Notes: generated from the letters alone by a model not told the origin. A DNA stretch of 64,000 nucleotides from Nocardia nova NBRC 15556 (GCF_001613005.1 NZ_BDBN01000021.1:62001-126000); one strand, 5' to 3'; positions 53,294 to 62,222 are shown, counted from the stretch's first letter. Program-made: numbers and translations.

Positions 53294-56200
53294 TTATGGC
53301 AAGGCGGCCATGAGGCCGATTGCCCGTTTCTGGTTGGCGCGTTCGGCCACGTCCATCAGGTCGGAGACGTCGGCAACGCGCGGCTCGTGCAGGTGGATCG
53401 AGTAGTCGTTTCCTGCGCTGCTCGCACTGCCCGGCGCGCTGGGAGCGAATGCGGCCGGGTTGATGCGGCCCGGTGACCAGTGCGACGAATTCACCGCTTC
53501 CAGCAAGGGCGCGTTGGCGGCCGCGGCCGCGGCGTTCACGACGAATTCGCCATTGGACAGCGGGGCAAGGAATCCGTCGGCTTCCGAGCCGCCGGGACCG
53601 AACGCCCATCCGCCCCGCGCGTAGCCGTGGCCCTGCCCCCACATCGTGCTCAGGTCCATTCCGTACCGGGCGCGGTAATAGCGAAGGGCCGCAACCATAT
53701 TCGCGTAGGCGTCGGTGCGATCGTTGGGCAGTGCGGGGTCACGGTAGGCCGCGAACGTGCCGGGCGTGACCTGCAAGATGCCGACCGCTTCATTGCCGCC
53801 GGAGTTCACGTCGTGCACCTGCTGCACGATGGACGGATTGCCGCCGGACTCGCTCTGGATCTGCGCCAGCATGATGTCCACTTGGCCGGTGTCGAAGCCC
53901 TCTTTTTCCAGTGCGCGGATCGCCATCGGCCGCCACTGTTCGACGCCCGCGCTGGGGTTGTACCCGGCGCCGGCAGTGTCGGCCGGAGACGACGGATAGG
54001 CGCCCGTGGGAGCGCTGCCCTTGAAGCCGCTGGCCGGGTCCGTGTCGCTGGGCGGTGGCGTGAGAGTCGGTGCGGCACTGGGCAAGTTCTGCGGCGTGTA
54101 GGCGTAGGTGCCGCCCGCGGCCGCGCCGGACCCCTTGCCGCTGTAGAAGTCCACGACGGTGTTGAAGTCCTTGTTGTACACGTTGTTGTCGCTGAGGATC
54201 GAGTTCTCGAGCCCGAACGCGGACAGCAGACCGGTGGCCAGGATGCCCCCGGCCTTGCCGAAGATGCCCTGAAGGCTGATCGCCGACTTGTCTTGCTTGT
54301 TGCCGCTCTCAAGCGTGTTCTGTGCCTGCTGATACTTCAGGTCGGCGGCGCGCCGGTCCTGCGGTGTGGCGGCCGGATCGGCGTAGATGCGGTTGCGTTC
54401 GCTGTTGGCGGCGTCCACCGCGGCCTGATTCTGGATGCGCCGGATCTCGTCATCGGATAGCCGGCCCGGCAGCGGTGCTTGCGGGTAGAGCTGGCCGCCC
54501 TCGGCGTAGCCGCGGATGTGGGGAAAGCTGCCGTCGTTGATCGCGGACAGCTCCCGGTCGTACTTCGCGGAGCTGTGCCGGTTGATCACCCATTCCCCGC
54601 CATCGACGCGCGCCACCGGCGCGCCCGAGGCGTTCACGGCCAGGAATCCGTCACGGCGTTCGGTGCCCGGCCCACGGGTCGGCAGCTTGCCGCCGGTCGC
54701 GTTGCCCGTCAGCAAGGGGAGAAATTTGTCCGGGGTAGCTGGCCCGGACGGTTGCGGGCCCTGCTGGGTCGGCACCTGGGGGTGGTACTTGTTGTCGAAT
54801 CCGAACGGCGCCACCTGAAGCTGAAGGAATCCCGGAATGCTGCCCTCGGTCTTCAGCAGATCGTCTAGCCGCTTCTGGAGCTTGTCGACCGCGCCGACCG
54901 CTTCGTCGGTGTTCGCGTGGAAGTTGGCGTTGAAATCGCCCGCGAGCGGTTCGTAATGCTTCAGCAAAGAGTCCGCCTGTTGCGCCGAATAGCCCATTGC
55001 CTCAATGGATTTCAGCGCTGATTGATACGTGGCGTCCGATGCCCGCCGGGCCGCGGCCTCGGCCTGGTCCGCGGTCTGCCCGTGCTGGATCGCGTCCGCG
55101 TAGGCGGCCGCGGTCACCTGGTCCCACGCCGGTTTCAGCTCACCGCGCAGCAGATCCCGCAACCGTTGCCCGCTCGTCGTGGTGGTGTCAATCGTGCCGT
55201 CCGCGGCAACGATCGCGCCCGACGCCTGCTGTGCCGATGAACCCATGTCGCCGAACGTCTTGTTCAGCTTCTCGTTGGCGTCCTCGAGCGACATCGTGTT
55301 GTCGTATCCGCGTTTCATCGCGGACGTGACTTCATCGATGGAGGCCGCGGCGTCGCGGCCGCGGTCGTTCAGGTCTTCGAAGGCCTTCGACATCTGCCCG
55401 GCCGCGGTGGCGTCTAACGCCCACTCGTCGCGCAATGTCTGCAACTTGGTCGCGGCGTCCTTGCCGCCGTCGCCCATGTCCCTGAGCCGGGTAATCATGT
55501 CGTCGAAATCGGGTTTGCTGCCCGTGATCTTCTGTGCGAGTTGCTGATTCGACAGGCCAAGAGAGTTGAAAGCGTCCTGCATGGCTTTGCTGTTCTGGCC
55601 GATCGAATCCCGCAACTCGGTGTTGTCGAGCACACCGCCGCCGACACCGAACAGCGAATTGGCGATCCCGGCCGCGCCCGCATTGATCTTGTCCTGAAGT
55701 CCCGGAATGTCTTTCGCGTTCGCCTCGAGGTTGTCTCGCAGCGACCGCACCGATTGCGCTTCGGCGTCGATCACCGAATCGTTCAGCTTGCCGCCGGAGG
55801 ACTGCAACGCCCGCTGTAGCGCTTGGCTCGAGGTCACTGCCGCTTCGGCCTGGGAGTGGAATCGCTGCACGGCGTCGGCGCCCTTGCGTGCGGTGTCCTC
55901 GAACGACAGCACCGCGGTACCGGCGGCCGCTAGCCCGATCGCCCACGGGCTACCCAGCACGTTCAGCAGTCCTTGACCGGCGGCTTTGAACTTGCCGACG
56001 CCTCCCGCTTCGGCGGCCGCCCCGCCGGCCTTCGCGGCAAGCTGATCGATGGCCAGGCTTGCGCCGTCGATGATGGGTTTCACGGTCTTGAATCCGAGAT
56101 AGGCCACAACCGCGGCTTCGACCAATTGCGGGTGCTCGGCCAGTAGCGACGCAGCGACTTGCAGGAACGGTGTCGCGATCGCCGACCACGTGCGGAATCC

Positions 56201-58033
56201 GTCCATCACGCCACCGAGTAGCCCCGGCAGCTGTTGCAGGAGCGGCACCAGGTTCGCGCCGTCCTGGCGCAACTCGGCGAAGAACTTCCCCAACTCTTGC
56301 TGACCGTGCGCCGACTTCAGGAACTCGGCCATATGCGCGGTCAGCTCATCGAGGGACCGCAACGACTGGCTGCCGTCGCCCGCGGCGCGCAGGATCGAGG
56401 CGAACGCGGAGCCCACATTGCCCGTGATGTGAGCGAGCTCACCCAATGATGTTGCGCTGGAATCGATCCACGCTTTCAGCGACCCATCGGCCGCGGTGCG
56501 CTGAATCAGCTTGTCGAACCGGATCGCGAGCTGATCGACCCCGGCGCCCATTCCGGGCAGTGATGCGCTGCCGACCGTGACGAGTGTGCGCATGGCTTCG
56601 GTGAACGGGCCCGCGGCCGCCGACGCCCCGGCGAACCCTCGCGCGGTGTTGTCCAGTGTCGTCTTGAAGTCGAGACGGGCTTGCGTGGTCGACAGCTCGG
56701 CCAGCGACGCGCGTAGGCCGCCGTTGATCGCGGTGTTGATTCCCACGATGCCGGCGCGTGCGTTCGGCAGCTGCACCCCGGCAAGGTTCTGGATATCGGC
56801 GCCGAGTCCGGCCGTGAGCGCGTCCTGTCCGGCCTTGCGGGCGTCGGTCCACGCCGGACCGATCCCGCGGATATCGGTGACCAGTTCGCGCGCGTTCGGC
56901 GACAGCTTGGCCATCGCGTCGGCCAGGCCGCTGCCGCCCCCGGCCGTCTTCGTCAGCTCCGCTTGTGCCTTCGCCAAACCTTCAGTTGCGGAAACCACTT
57001 CGTGCTCGGCGGAGGCTTGCGCCTTGGCGGCCGCCGCCACGCGGTCCTTGGCGTCGACCACTTGCTTGCTGCCTTCGACACCCTTCGCGTTCGCTTCGGC
57101 GGTGTCCTGGGCCAGGTCCTGGGTCTTGGTCTGCTGTTCCTTGAGCCGCTGCACGGCCTCGTCGTAGGTCAGCTGGGCGCGGCGGCGGGTGGTGCTATCG
57201 GCGGTCGGATCGAACTGCACCTGCTGCAACCGCTTCGCGGCCTCTTCGACACCGATCGAGGCATCCTCGGTCGCGAACTTCTGATCGGTCAACTGATCGT
57301 TCATGTCGCGCAGCGACCGCGACGCATCCCGGTAGGCGGTCGAAAGGTCCTGCTCCGTGCGCAGATACGCGCGCCCGGAATCCGCCGCATTCTGCTGGGC
57401 CTGCGACACCCGGTACTGAGCTTCGGATACGCCGGTGACCGCTTCACGCTGCCGCTCGGCGTTGTCGGTCGCGTTCGCCGACTGCTTCGCCGCTTCCTTG
57501 AACGCATCGGGAATGCCCTTGAAACCGACTGCGGCGGAACCGATTCCGGCGAGGCCAGCGAATCCGACAGCTGGGATCAGCGCGACCGCGCGTGAGGCTT
57601 GCCCGGCCGCGGACGCGATAGCCAGCAGATCGGCCACCGCCGCACCCGCACCGAGCACGCCCGCGACCTTCAGATTCAGAGTGCCGGCCTTTTCCAGCTC
57701 GCCCACGATCGCGCCGAATTGCGCCCGCGCCGAACCGGTCGAACGCTTGTCGACCTCGGCGCGCAGCGACAGCGGGTTGCGTTCCTGCTCGGCGCGAAAC
57801 GCGTCCACATCCGCGCGCGCGGCCGCGGTGTCGGCATCGACATTGACCGTCACGTCTTCGGCCGCGGTCGCCCGGAACCCTTCGACATCGGCGCGGGCCT
57901 CGTCGGTGTCGGCCTTGAGCCGAACCCCGGCGTCGAGGCCCATCGCCGCCAGCTCGGCCTTCGCGTCGTTGACGAAGTTCTTGAACGAGGGCCGGACTCG
58001 GATCGCCGCTGTACCGGCGTCGTACTGCGGCAT
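53294..58033 (-). CDS. Phage tail tape-measure protein with lytic transglycosylase domain
   Basis: 1579 residues, by far the largest gene in the element. The N-terminus (DAGTAAIRVRPSFKNFVNDA) is typical of actinophage tape-measure proteins. Hydrophobic stretches occur around residues 115-170 and 640-720, with long helical, Gln/Ala-rich coiled-coil regions between 190 and 400. An SLT-type transglycosylase domain lies at about residues 1360-1480: IMLAQIQSESGGNPS gives the catalytic Glu, then AVGILQVTPGTFAAYRD and NMVAALRYYRARYGM. Tape-measure proteins set siphophage tail length, and the SLT domain opens peptidoglycan. No frameshift is seen. ATG shares one base with the upstream 60-residue gene stop. 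Confidence 0.92.
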   Translation of the reverse strand: MPQYDAGTAAIRVRPSFKNFVNDAKAELAAMGLDAGVRLKADTDEARADVEGFRATAAEDVTVNVDADTAAARADVDAFRAEQERNPLSLRAEVDKRSTGSARAQFGAIVGELEKAGTLNLKVAGVLGAGAAVADLLAIASAAGQASRAVALIPAVGFAGLAGIGSAAVGFKGIPDAFKEAAKQSANATDNAERQREAVTGVSEAQYRVSQAQQNAADSGRAYLRTEQDLSTAYRDASRSLRDMNDQLTDQKFATEDASIGVEEAAKRLQQVQFDPTADSTTRRRAQLTYDEAVQRLKEQQTKTQDLAQDTAEANAKGVEGSKQVVDAKDRVAAAAKAQASAEHEVVSATEGLAKAQAELTKTAGGGSGLADAMAKLSPNARELVTDIRGIGPAWTDARKAGQDALTAGLGADIQNLAGVQLPNARAGIVGINTAINGGLRASLAELSTTQARLDFKTTLDNTARGFAGASAAAGPFTEAMRTLVTVGSASLPGMGAGVDQLAIRFDKLIQRTAADGSLKAWIDSSATSLGELAHITGNVGSAFASILRAAGDGSQSLRSLDELTAHMAEFLKSAHGQQELGKFFAELRQDGANLVPLLQQLPGLLGGVMDGFRTWSAIATPFLQVAASLLAEHPQLVEAAVVAYLGFKTVKPIIDGASLAIDQLAAKAGGAAAEAGGVGKFKAAGQGLLNVLGSPWAIGLAAAGTAVLSFEDTARKGADAVQRFHSQAEAAVTSSQALQRALQSSGGKLNDSVIDAEAQSVRSLRDNLEANAKDIPGLQDKINAGAAGIANSLFGVGGGVLDNTELRDSIGQNSKAMQDAFNSLGLSNQQLAQKITGSKPDFDDMITRLRDMGDGGKDAATKLQTLRDEWALDATAAGQMSKAFEDLNDRGRDAAASIDEVTSAMKRGYDNTMSLEDANEKLNKTFGDMGSSAQQASGAIVAADGTIDTTTTSGQRLRDLLRGELKPAWDQVTAAAYADAIQHGQTADQAEAAARRASDATYQSALKSIEAMGYSAQQADSLLKHYEPLAGDFNANFHANTDEAVGAVDKLQKRLDDLLKTEGSIPGFLQLQVAPFGFDNKYHPQVPTQQGPQPSGPATPDKFLPLLTGNATGGKLPTRGPGTERRDGFLAVNASGAPVARVDGGEWVINRHSSAKYDRELSAINDGSFPHIRGYAEGGQLYPQAPLPGRLSDDEIRRIQNQAAVDAANSERNRIYADPAATPQDRRAADLKYQQAQNTLESGNKQDKSAISLQGIFGKAGGILATGLLSAFGLENSILSDNNVYNKDFNTVVDFYSGKGSGAAAGGTYAYTPQNLPSAAPTLTPPPSDTDPASGFKGSAPTGAYPSSPADTAGAGYNPSAGVEQWRPMAIRALEKEGFDTGQVDIMLAQIQSESGGNPSIVQQVHDVNSGGNEAVGILQVTPGTFAAYRDPALPNDRTDAYANMVAALRYYRARYGMDLSTMWGQGHGYARGGWAFGPGGSEADGFLAPLSNGEFVVNAAAAAANAPLLEAVNSSHWSPGRINPAAFAPSAPGSASSAGNDYSIHLHEPRVADVSDLMDVAERANQKRAIGLMAALP

Positions 58034-58215
58034 CAGGCGGCCTGTCCCGGATCGAGTGCCGCCGCGCCGCCCGGATCAGGATCGAGCGGCGGCCGCGCCT
58101 GCGCCACGATCAACGCGAAATCACGCGGAGACAACGCCGCAAGGAAACTGATCACACCATCGATCAGAAACTCGGTCGGCGCCGCGGGCACCGACGCTGT
58201 GGTCATTCCGAACAT
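58033..58215 (-). CDS. Small protein upstream of tape measure (tail-assembly-chaperone position)
   Basis: 60 residues from the ATG at 58215, with GGAGG seven bases upstream; stop and tape-measure start overlap (TGATG). Sequence includes EFLIDGVISFLAALSPRDF and a Pro/Asp-rich tail. In siphophages the gene just before the tape measure encodes tail assembly chaperones, usually as a frameshift pair; only one short frame is seen here and I find no slippery site. Assignment rests on position. Confidence 0.5.
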   Translation of the reverse strand: MFGMTTASVPAAPTEFLIDGVISFLAALSPRDFALIVAQARPPLDPDPGGAAALDPGQAA

Positions 58216-58253
58216 TGCGACGCCTCCGTCCAAAATCCTCCAGATACGAGAGA

Positions 58254-58287
58254 ACCCCGCGCACTCGCCAAAACGAATGCGCGGGGT
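58254..58287 (-). terminator. Hairpin between replication and tape-measure operons
   Basis: Perfect 10-base arms ACCCCGCGCA (58254-58263) and TGCGCGGGGT (58278-58287), 14-base loop. It lies after the HTH-protein stop (58323) and before the 60-residue gene on the minus strand, so it should separate the two transcription units. Moderately T-rich sequence follows on the minus strand. Confidence 0.72.
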
Positions 58288-58322
58288 CCCGGCCTCGGCA
58301 GATCCTTAATCCCTGCGTAACC

Positions 58323-58697
58323 CTATTCGAGGTTATGACCGGATTTTCCGACTCGTCCAGAAAGACGACGTGAATGCGACATCTGACAGGCTCGCTCGAG
58401 AGCGGCGCGTGAGAATACCCACGAGCCACGGCCATCGATCCGCACACCGCCGAATTCCGGCGCGCGACGCTGCAATTGACGCAGCGAAAGACGCACGAGC
58501 CGCGCGGCTTCCTGCGCACCGATCAAATCCGAATCCGGCCAGCACTCGCCGGGGTCGGCATCCGCCGCGTCGCGCTGGAGGTGGCGATACAGGCCCGCGA
58601 CCGGCGGCGGTATGCGGTCGCCTCGCGCGTTCCGGCGCTGTACGAAATCCGCCACCAGAAACCGCACGGCCGCAACTTCTTCGGCAGTGAGGATCAT
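58323..58697 (-). CDS. Helix-turn-helix protein at end of replication operon
   Basis: 124 residues from the ATG at 58697, overlapping the ATPase stop (ATGA). The C-terminal half contains LIGAQEAARLVRLSLRQLQR and FGGVRIDGRGSWVFSRAAL, a MerR/excisionase-like helix-turn-helix. The N-terminal half is a helical segment (TAEEVAAVRFLVADFVQRR). It may help the ATPase at the origin or regulate the operon. No closer family recognised. Confidence 0.65.
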   Translation of the reverse strand: MILTAEEVAAVRFLVADFVQRRNARGDRIPPPVAGLYRHLQRDAADADPGECWPDSDLIGAQEAARLVRLSLRQLQRRAPEFGGVRIDGRGSWVFSRAALERACQMSHSRRLSGRVGKSGHNLE

Positions 58698-60235
58698 GCC
58701 CACTGCTCCCCACTCTTCGCCTCGCGCCATGCATTCAGTGCATTCTGCGCCCGATCACTTCCCCATTTGAGCCGCACTTGTACATCCCGCTTAGACTTCG
58801 GTTCTTGGTCGAGGGCTTCCAACTGCGCTACGTCGGCCGCTAGTTTCACCTCCGCCTTTTGTCGCGCAGCATCGCTTCCGCCGATGGCGAAACTAGTGGG
58901 CGGCGGCTGGTCATCTTCTCCCGGTGCGGAAATCACCGCGTCGAGAATTGCTCTGCCGTCGTCGGTTTCGCGCGGCACGAGGCGAAACAATCCGGCCGAT
59001 GGTTCCTTTCCACCAGTCGGGCAGTGTTGCTTCAGTCCGCCGTGACGGTCCTTATTCACCTGGAGCCATGCTGCGCCGCCCCTACCGGGCGCGAACGCAT
59101 CCTTGACCGTGACCCTGAGCGACACACCGCCGATGGCGCGCCGCTTGGCGGTTGTGCCGCTCGGGCCGAGCGTGCGCGATTGCTCTCCCTTGGCGAGATG
59201 GTCGATTACAAGCACCGCCGCACCGGTTTTCGACAGCGGTTTGAGTACCGCGCGATGTGCCGCCGTGTAGTCGTCAGCAGAGTTCGACGACGAGCCGAAC
59301 ATGGGCAACAGCTCGCCGAGCGAATCGACCACGGCTACATTCGGCTGCCAAAGTCTCATGTCGGCGACGACAGCGAGCATGTGTAGCCGGTCCTCGGGTT
59401 CGACGTACAGAAAGCGCTCACGGTCAGCCAGCACCGCAGGGTCTACCCCGAGCGCAAGCAGCCTCGAGACGGTCGGCCCGGGCCCGTTGTAGTCAAGGTC
59501 CACGATCAGCACGCGATCGGTACCGAGCGCGCTCAATGCCTCCCGCGCCGCCGCGAGCGCAAGCCAGGTCTTCCCGGATTCCGGGTCACCGAACAAGGTG
59601 TTGACTTCATCGGCATAGAACAGCGCGTGTCCGTCGTCGCGTGTTCCGTAGGCCGGTGCCGGCGGTTCCGGCAAGCCGCCCTCGAGCAGTGCGGCCACGT
59701 CAAAATATCGGCCGAAGTCCACTCGATTCGAGTGGTCCTGCGAATGGTCCTGAGTGGTCCCGGACCACTCAGGAGAGTGGTCCTCGGAGGATTCTGGGCC
59801 CAGGACCGCACTCGGAGAACGTTCGGCCAGGTGAGCGCCATTTTGGGACCGATGGTCCTGGTCCTCTCCCCCTATAGGGCCAGGACCAGGACCACTAACG
59901 CCAAAATGGTCCTGAGAGTGGTCCTCACCCCGCGCCGCCAACTGAGCGTCGTATTCGTCCCAGCAGGCGCGACAGTTGCGATTGAACGTCCTGTCTTGGG
60001 CACAGTGTGCTGTCGGCGGCGGCAGGGCCTCGGCGTGCTCACTGTCGCGGCTGAGGTGCCGCGCGCTCACCGCCAGAACGTCTCTGGGCGAACTGATTCT
60101 CGGGCGCACATGCGAACTGGGGGCCGGTGCTGACGCGCCCGGGGGCGCGGCCATCGCGGCCGCGCCCCCGGGGTTGTTCTGATCGCCGAAACCGGCGCGG
60201 CCTAGCTCCGCCAGGCCGCCGGACAACTCATCCAA
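58694..60235 (-). CDS. RepA-like AAA/RecA-fold ATPase
   Basis: 513 residues from a TTG at 60235 with GAGGAGG seven bases upstream. The N-terminal 170 residues are low-complexity and include the Cys pair RNCRACWDEYDA and Asp-His-Ser-Gln repeats encoded by the GGTCC repeat cluster. The ATPase domain has Walker A NTLFGDPESGKTWLALAA near residue 220, Walker B-like VLIVDLDYNGPGP and VLVIDHLAKGEQ. This matches the RepA/RSF1010-type hexameric helicase-like ATPases found on phages and plasmids. It probably drives element replication. C-terminal helices are Lys/Arg/Glu-rich. Confidence 0.8.
   Translation of the reverse strand: MDELSGGLAELGRAGFGDQNNPGGAAAMAAPPGASAPAPSSHVRPRISSPRDVLAVSARHLSRDSEHAEALPPPTAHCAQDRTFNRNCRACWDEYDAQLAARGEDHSQDHFGVSGPGPGPIGGEDQDHRSQNGAHLAERSPSAVLGPESSEDHSPEWSGTTQDHSQDHSNRVDFGRYFDVAALLEGGLPEPPAPAYGTRDDGHALFYADEVNTLFGDPESGKTWLALAAAREALSALGTDRVLIVDLDYNGPGPTVSRLLALGVDPAVLADRERFLYVEPEDRLHMLAVVADMRLWQPNVAVVDSLGELLPMFGSSSNSADDYTAAHRAVLKPLSKTGAAVLVIDHLAKGEQSRTLGPSGTTAKRRAIGGVSLRVTVKDAFAPGRGGAAWLQVNKDRHGGLKQHCPTGGKEPSAGLFRLVPRETDDGRAILDAVISAPGEDDQPPPTSFAIGGSDAARQKAEVKLAADVAQLEALDQEPKSKRDVQVRLKWGSDRAQNALNAWREAKSGEQWA
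59731..59926. repeat. Iteron-like GGTCC repeat cluster inside the RepA-like gene
   Basis: At least eight TGGTCC units on the plus strand (59733, 59745, 59755, 59778, 59853, 59859, 59907, 59919) and three inverted GGACCA units (59762 region, 59883, 59889) within 200 bases. Two perfect inverted structures stand out: GAGTGGTCC-c-GGACCACTC (59752-59770), and TGGTCCTGGTCCT (59853-59865) with AGGACCAGGACCA (59882-59894). Such clusters inside a rep gene are typical of origins that the Rep protein itself binds. Confidence 0.65.
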
Positions 60236-60629
60236 TATCGCCCTCCTCGATGTAGGGCGCCGAAGCGCGCAATTGTGTGCCCCCGCGTTGGATTGCTGCC
60301 CAAATCTCTGTCTCGGCCGCGCCGCCGAGCACGGCCGCCAAGATGCCCGCCGCGTACCTGAAGGCGGCGTGACGAAACGCGCTGCTGTTCATCGCCTGCT
60401 GTGCCGCAATCGGGTGATACTCACCGGCGAAGTAGATTCGCCCGCGATCGACCACGGGCGCGCCAAGCAGGTCATCGAGTGCCCGCGAAGCCTGCCGACG
60501 CTCACGGCGCCGGTCCGGCGCCGCGCCGCCGCGCGCGGCGACCGCGCGCGCCAGAATCCGGCCAAGGCCCGCATCCGAACCCCGGACCGCGACCGCCGTC
60601 GACCGCGGCGACATACTGTGATTCGTCAC
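60228..60629 (-). CDS. Hypothetical protein, 133 aa
   Basis: GTG at 60629 overlaps the upstream stop (GTGA), and its end overlaps the ATPase start by eight bases. The N-terminal half is very basic (ARGGAAPDRRRERRQASRAL), followed by RGRIYFAGEYHPIAAQQAM and FRYAAGILAAVLGGAAETE. No family recognised. The basic region suggests nucleic-acid binding. Co-expression with the ATPase suggests a replication role. Confidence 0.6.
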   Translation of the reverse strand: MTNHSMSPRSTAVAVRGSDAGLGRILARAVAARGGAAPDRRRERRQASRALDDLLGAPVVDRGRIYFAGEYHPIAAQQAMNSSAFRHAAFRYAAGILAAVLGGAAETEIWAAIQRGGTQLRASAPYIEEGDIG

Positions 60630-61180
60630 GGGCGACGCCCCTTCCGGCAGTCGGAGCACCGCAACGGCATCGTCGGGGCGGGTGCCCGGACCGTCCCCAT
60701 CGAACCGCCGCACTCGTCGCAAACCAGCGCAACGTGTTCGGCCATCGACAGCGCCGCCGTAACCGCACGCCAGTTCGCGGCGACCGCATCCAGCCAACCG
60801 GCCAACCTGGTTGCATCGGACACCGAAATCTCTTCGGTGCCAACGAAAATCCGGCCACCGGCATACACGCTGACGGCTACCGGGCCGATGTGCCGGTGGG
60901 ACAGTTCGGGCCCATCGAAACCTTGAGCACATATCTCGCAGTCGGGATACTCGGCCCGAGCCGCGTCGATGTCCATCTGTGCGCGGCGGCGGGCCTCCTG
61001 TTCTGCGATCACGTCGCGGTCCCGGCAACCAACGCCGTCCGCGCAACGGAGCACCTGGGCGCCACTGTCGTCACGTTCGGCGGTCGGGGCCCACGGGCCG
61101 CGACGGTTGCCGCAATCGACGCAAATGGGCCCGTCATAACGAACCGCTGGCTGCGGTCTTGGAGTAGTTGTTACGCTCAC
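60626..61180 (-). CDS. Zinc-ribbon-containing hypothetical protein
   Basis: 184 residues from the GTG at 61180 with AGGAGA upstream; in-frame reading to 61258 is possible. Several Cys pairs: ICVDCGNRRGP, CADGVGCRDRD, CEICAQGF, and VCDECGGSMG with CSDCRKGRRP, the last pair forming a zinc ribbon. A central YAGGRIFVGTEEISVSDATR region is of unknown fold. Likely nucleic-acid-binding and part of the replication operon; it overlaps the next gene by four bases. Confidence 0.62.
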   Translation of the reverse strand: MSVTTTPRPQPAVRYDGPICVDCGNRRGPWAPTAERDDSGAQVLRCADGVGCRDRDVIAEQEARRRAQMDIDAARAEYPDCEICAQGFDGPELSHRHIGPVAVSVYAGGRIFVGTEEISVSDATRLAGWLDAVAANWRAVTAALSMAEHVALVCDECGGSMGTVRAPAPTMPLRCSDCRKGRRP

Positions 61181-61301
61181 GGTGGAGCCATCTCCTATCT
61201 GAGGTAGATCGAGACTGCTGGGGATGTTGCTTTCGCTGGCCCGGTGCGCTGCTGACACAGCCGCCGGGCCGTCTTCTTTTCCGCCGCACGGGGCGTGTGC
61301 A

Positions 61302-61505
61302 CTAGGCCGTTCCGGCCGGGCTACCCGTGCTCTGCACCGTGTTTTGCTCGATCCACGCGTGAACGTCCTTCCAGCGGTACAGCACTCGCTGACCGTGCTT
61401 CACGAATGGAATTCCGGTCCCCTTGTAGCGGTCCGTTGCTAGCCGCTTCGTCGTGGTGCGCAGCACCGCCGCGACCTCTTGGGGCAAAGCAAGATCCTGA
61501 TCCAT
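61302..61505 (-). CDS. Excisionase-like helix-turn-helix protein
   Basis: 67 residues of the excisionase/AlpA-type MerR-like winged helix: LPQEVAAVLRTTTKRLATDR, GTGIPFVKHGQRVLYRWKDV and HAWIEQ. It is the first gene of the minus-strand replication operon, divergent from the repressor-integrase pair. It probably directs integrase toward excision. GGAGAGAG precedes the ATG at 61505. Confidence 0.82.
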   Translation of the reverse strand: MDQDLALPQEVAAVLRTTTKRLATDRYKGTGIPFVKHGQRVLYRWKDVHAWIEQNTVQSTGSPAGTA

Positions 61506-61646
61506 CTCTCTCCTATCAAAATGATCGCCCGAGCATCATGACGATTGCCCGCGAGACGGAATGATCCATTGCAACGGGGCGGGAGTCAACAGGACATGCC
61601 AGGAATCAACATGATGTAGTGGGACTCCACTTGATAGGCTGCGGCG
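61506..61646. promoter_or_regulatory. Divergent control region between xis and repressor genes
   Basis: 141 bases carrying: 8-base inverted repeats CCTATCAA (61512-61519) and TTGATAGG (61631-61638) at the two gene starts; direct TCAACA copies 20 bases apart (61586 and 61606) followed by similar ATG-rich sequence; and a palindrome AGTGG-gact-CCACT (61618-61631). The layout resembles a lysogeny switch where the repressor controls itself and the excision/replication operon. Confidence 0.55.
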
Positions 61647-62222
61647 ATGTCGCCCACCGAGAAGAAGAATCCCCTCGGCCCGACCGGCGAGACCGTGAGA
61701 GAGAACATCAAGGCACACCGCGAACGTCTCCGACTCGGCTACACCGAACTGTCTCGCCGGCTTCAGGACCTAGGGCGTCCTATCCCAACGTTGGGGCTGT
61801 CTCGGATCGAGAAGGGTGAACGGCGCGTCGATTCAGACGACCTGATGGCGCTGGCAGCGGCCCTAGAGGTCTCGCCGATAACACTCTTGATGCCGAACGA
61901 TCAGAACAGTTCAGCCGAAACTCGTGTTGTCGCAACAGGTTTCCCGCACCGAGCGACTGCCGAAGAACTTTGGCATTGGCTACAGGCGGAGGAGCCGATT
62001 TCCCCGCCCCAGCGAAGCGGCGCCGAGACGACCGATCACCCCGGCGGCACGGCGAGAGATGATGGGTTCGTTGCGCGGGTCAAGTTTCGAGCGATAGCGA
62101 TGCCGTATTGGAAGTACGTCGACATCGTGCAGAATCTGACACCCCGCCAAGTTGCCTCGATCGACTTTCAGACCGGGATGATTCGGTATGTCGATGACGA
62201 CACCGAAGAGGGTCAGGGGTGA
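61647..62222 (+). CDS. XRE-family repressor of the element
   Basis: 191 residues. N-terminal helix-turn-helix: TVRENIKAHRERLRLGYTEL, SRRLQDLGRPIPTLGLSRIE and KGERRVDSDDLMALAAAL (residues 16-75). The C-terminal half is unlike peptidase-type repressors; no Ser-Lys cleavage motif is seen. It is divergent from the excisionase-like gene and four bases upstream of integrase, so it is the likely immunity repressor, co-transcribed with integrase. Confidence 0.82.
   Translation: MSPTEKKNPLGPTGETVRENIKAHRERLRLGYTELSRRLQDLGRPIPTLGLSRIEKGERRVDSDDLMALAAALEVSPITLLMPNDQNSSAETRVVATGFPHRATAEELWHWLQAEEPISPPQRSGAETTDHPGGTARDDGFVARVKFRAIAMPYWKYVDIVQNLTPRQVASIDFQTGMIRYVDDDTEEGQG

Noticed and set aside
51213..58215. 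Tailocin or contractile injection system
   Set aside because: No sheath, tube, baseplate, spike or AAA ATPase of those systems is visible; a tape-measure protein alone does not make one.
58033..58215. Programmed frameshift producing two tail assembly chaperones
   Set aside because: No slippery heptamer and no second overlapping frame of credible length before the tape-measure gene.
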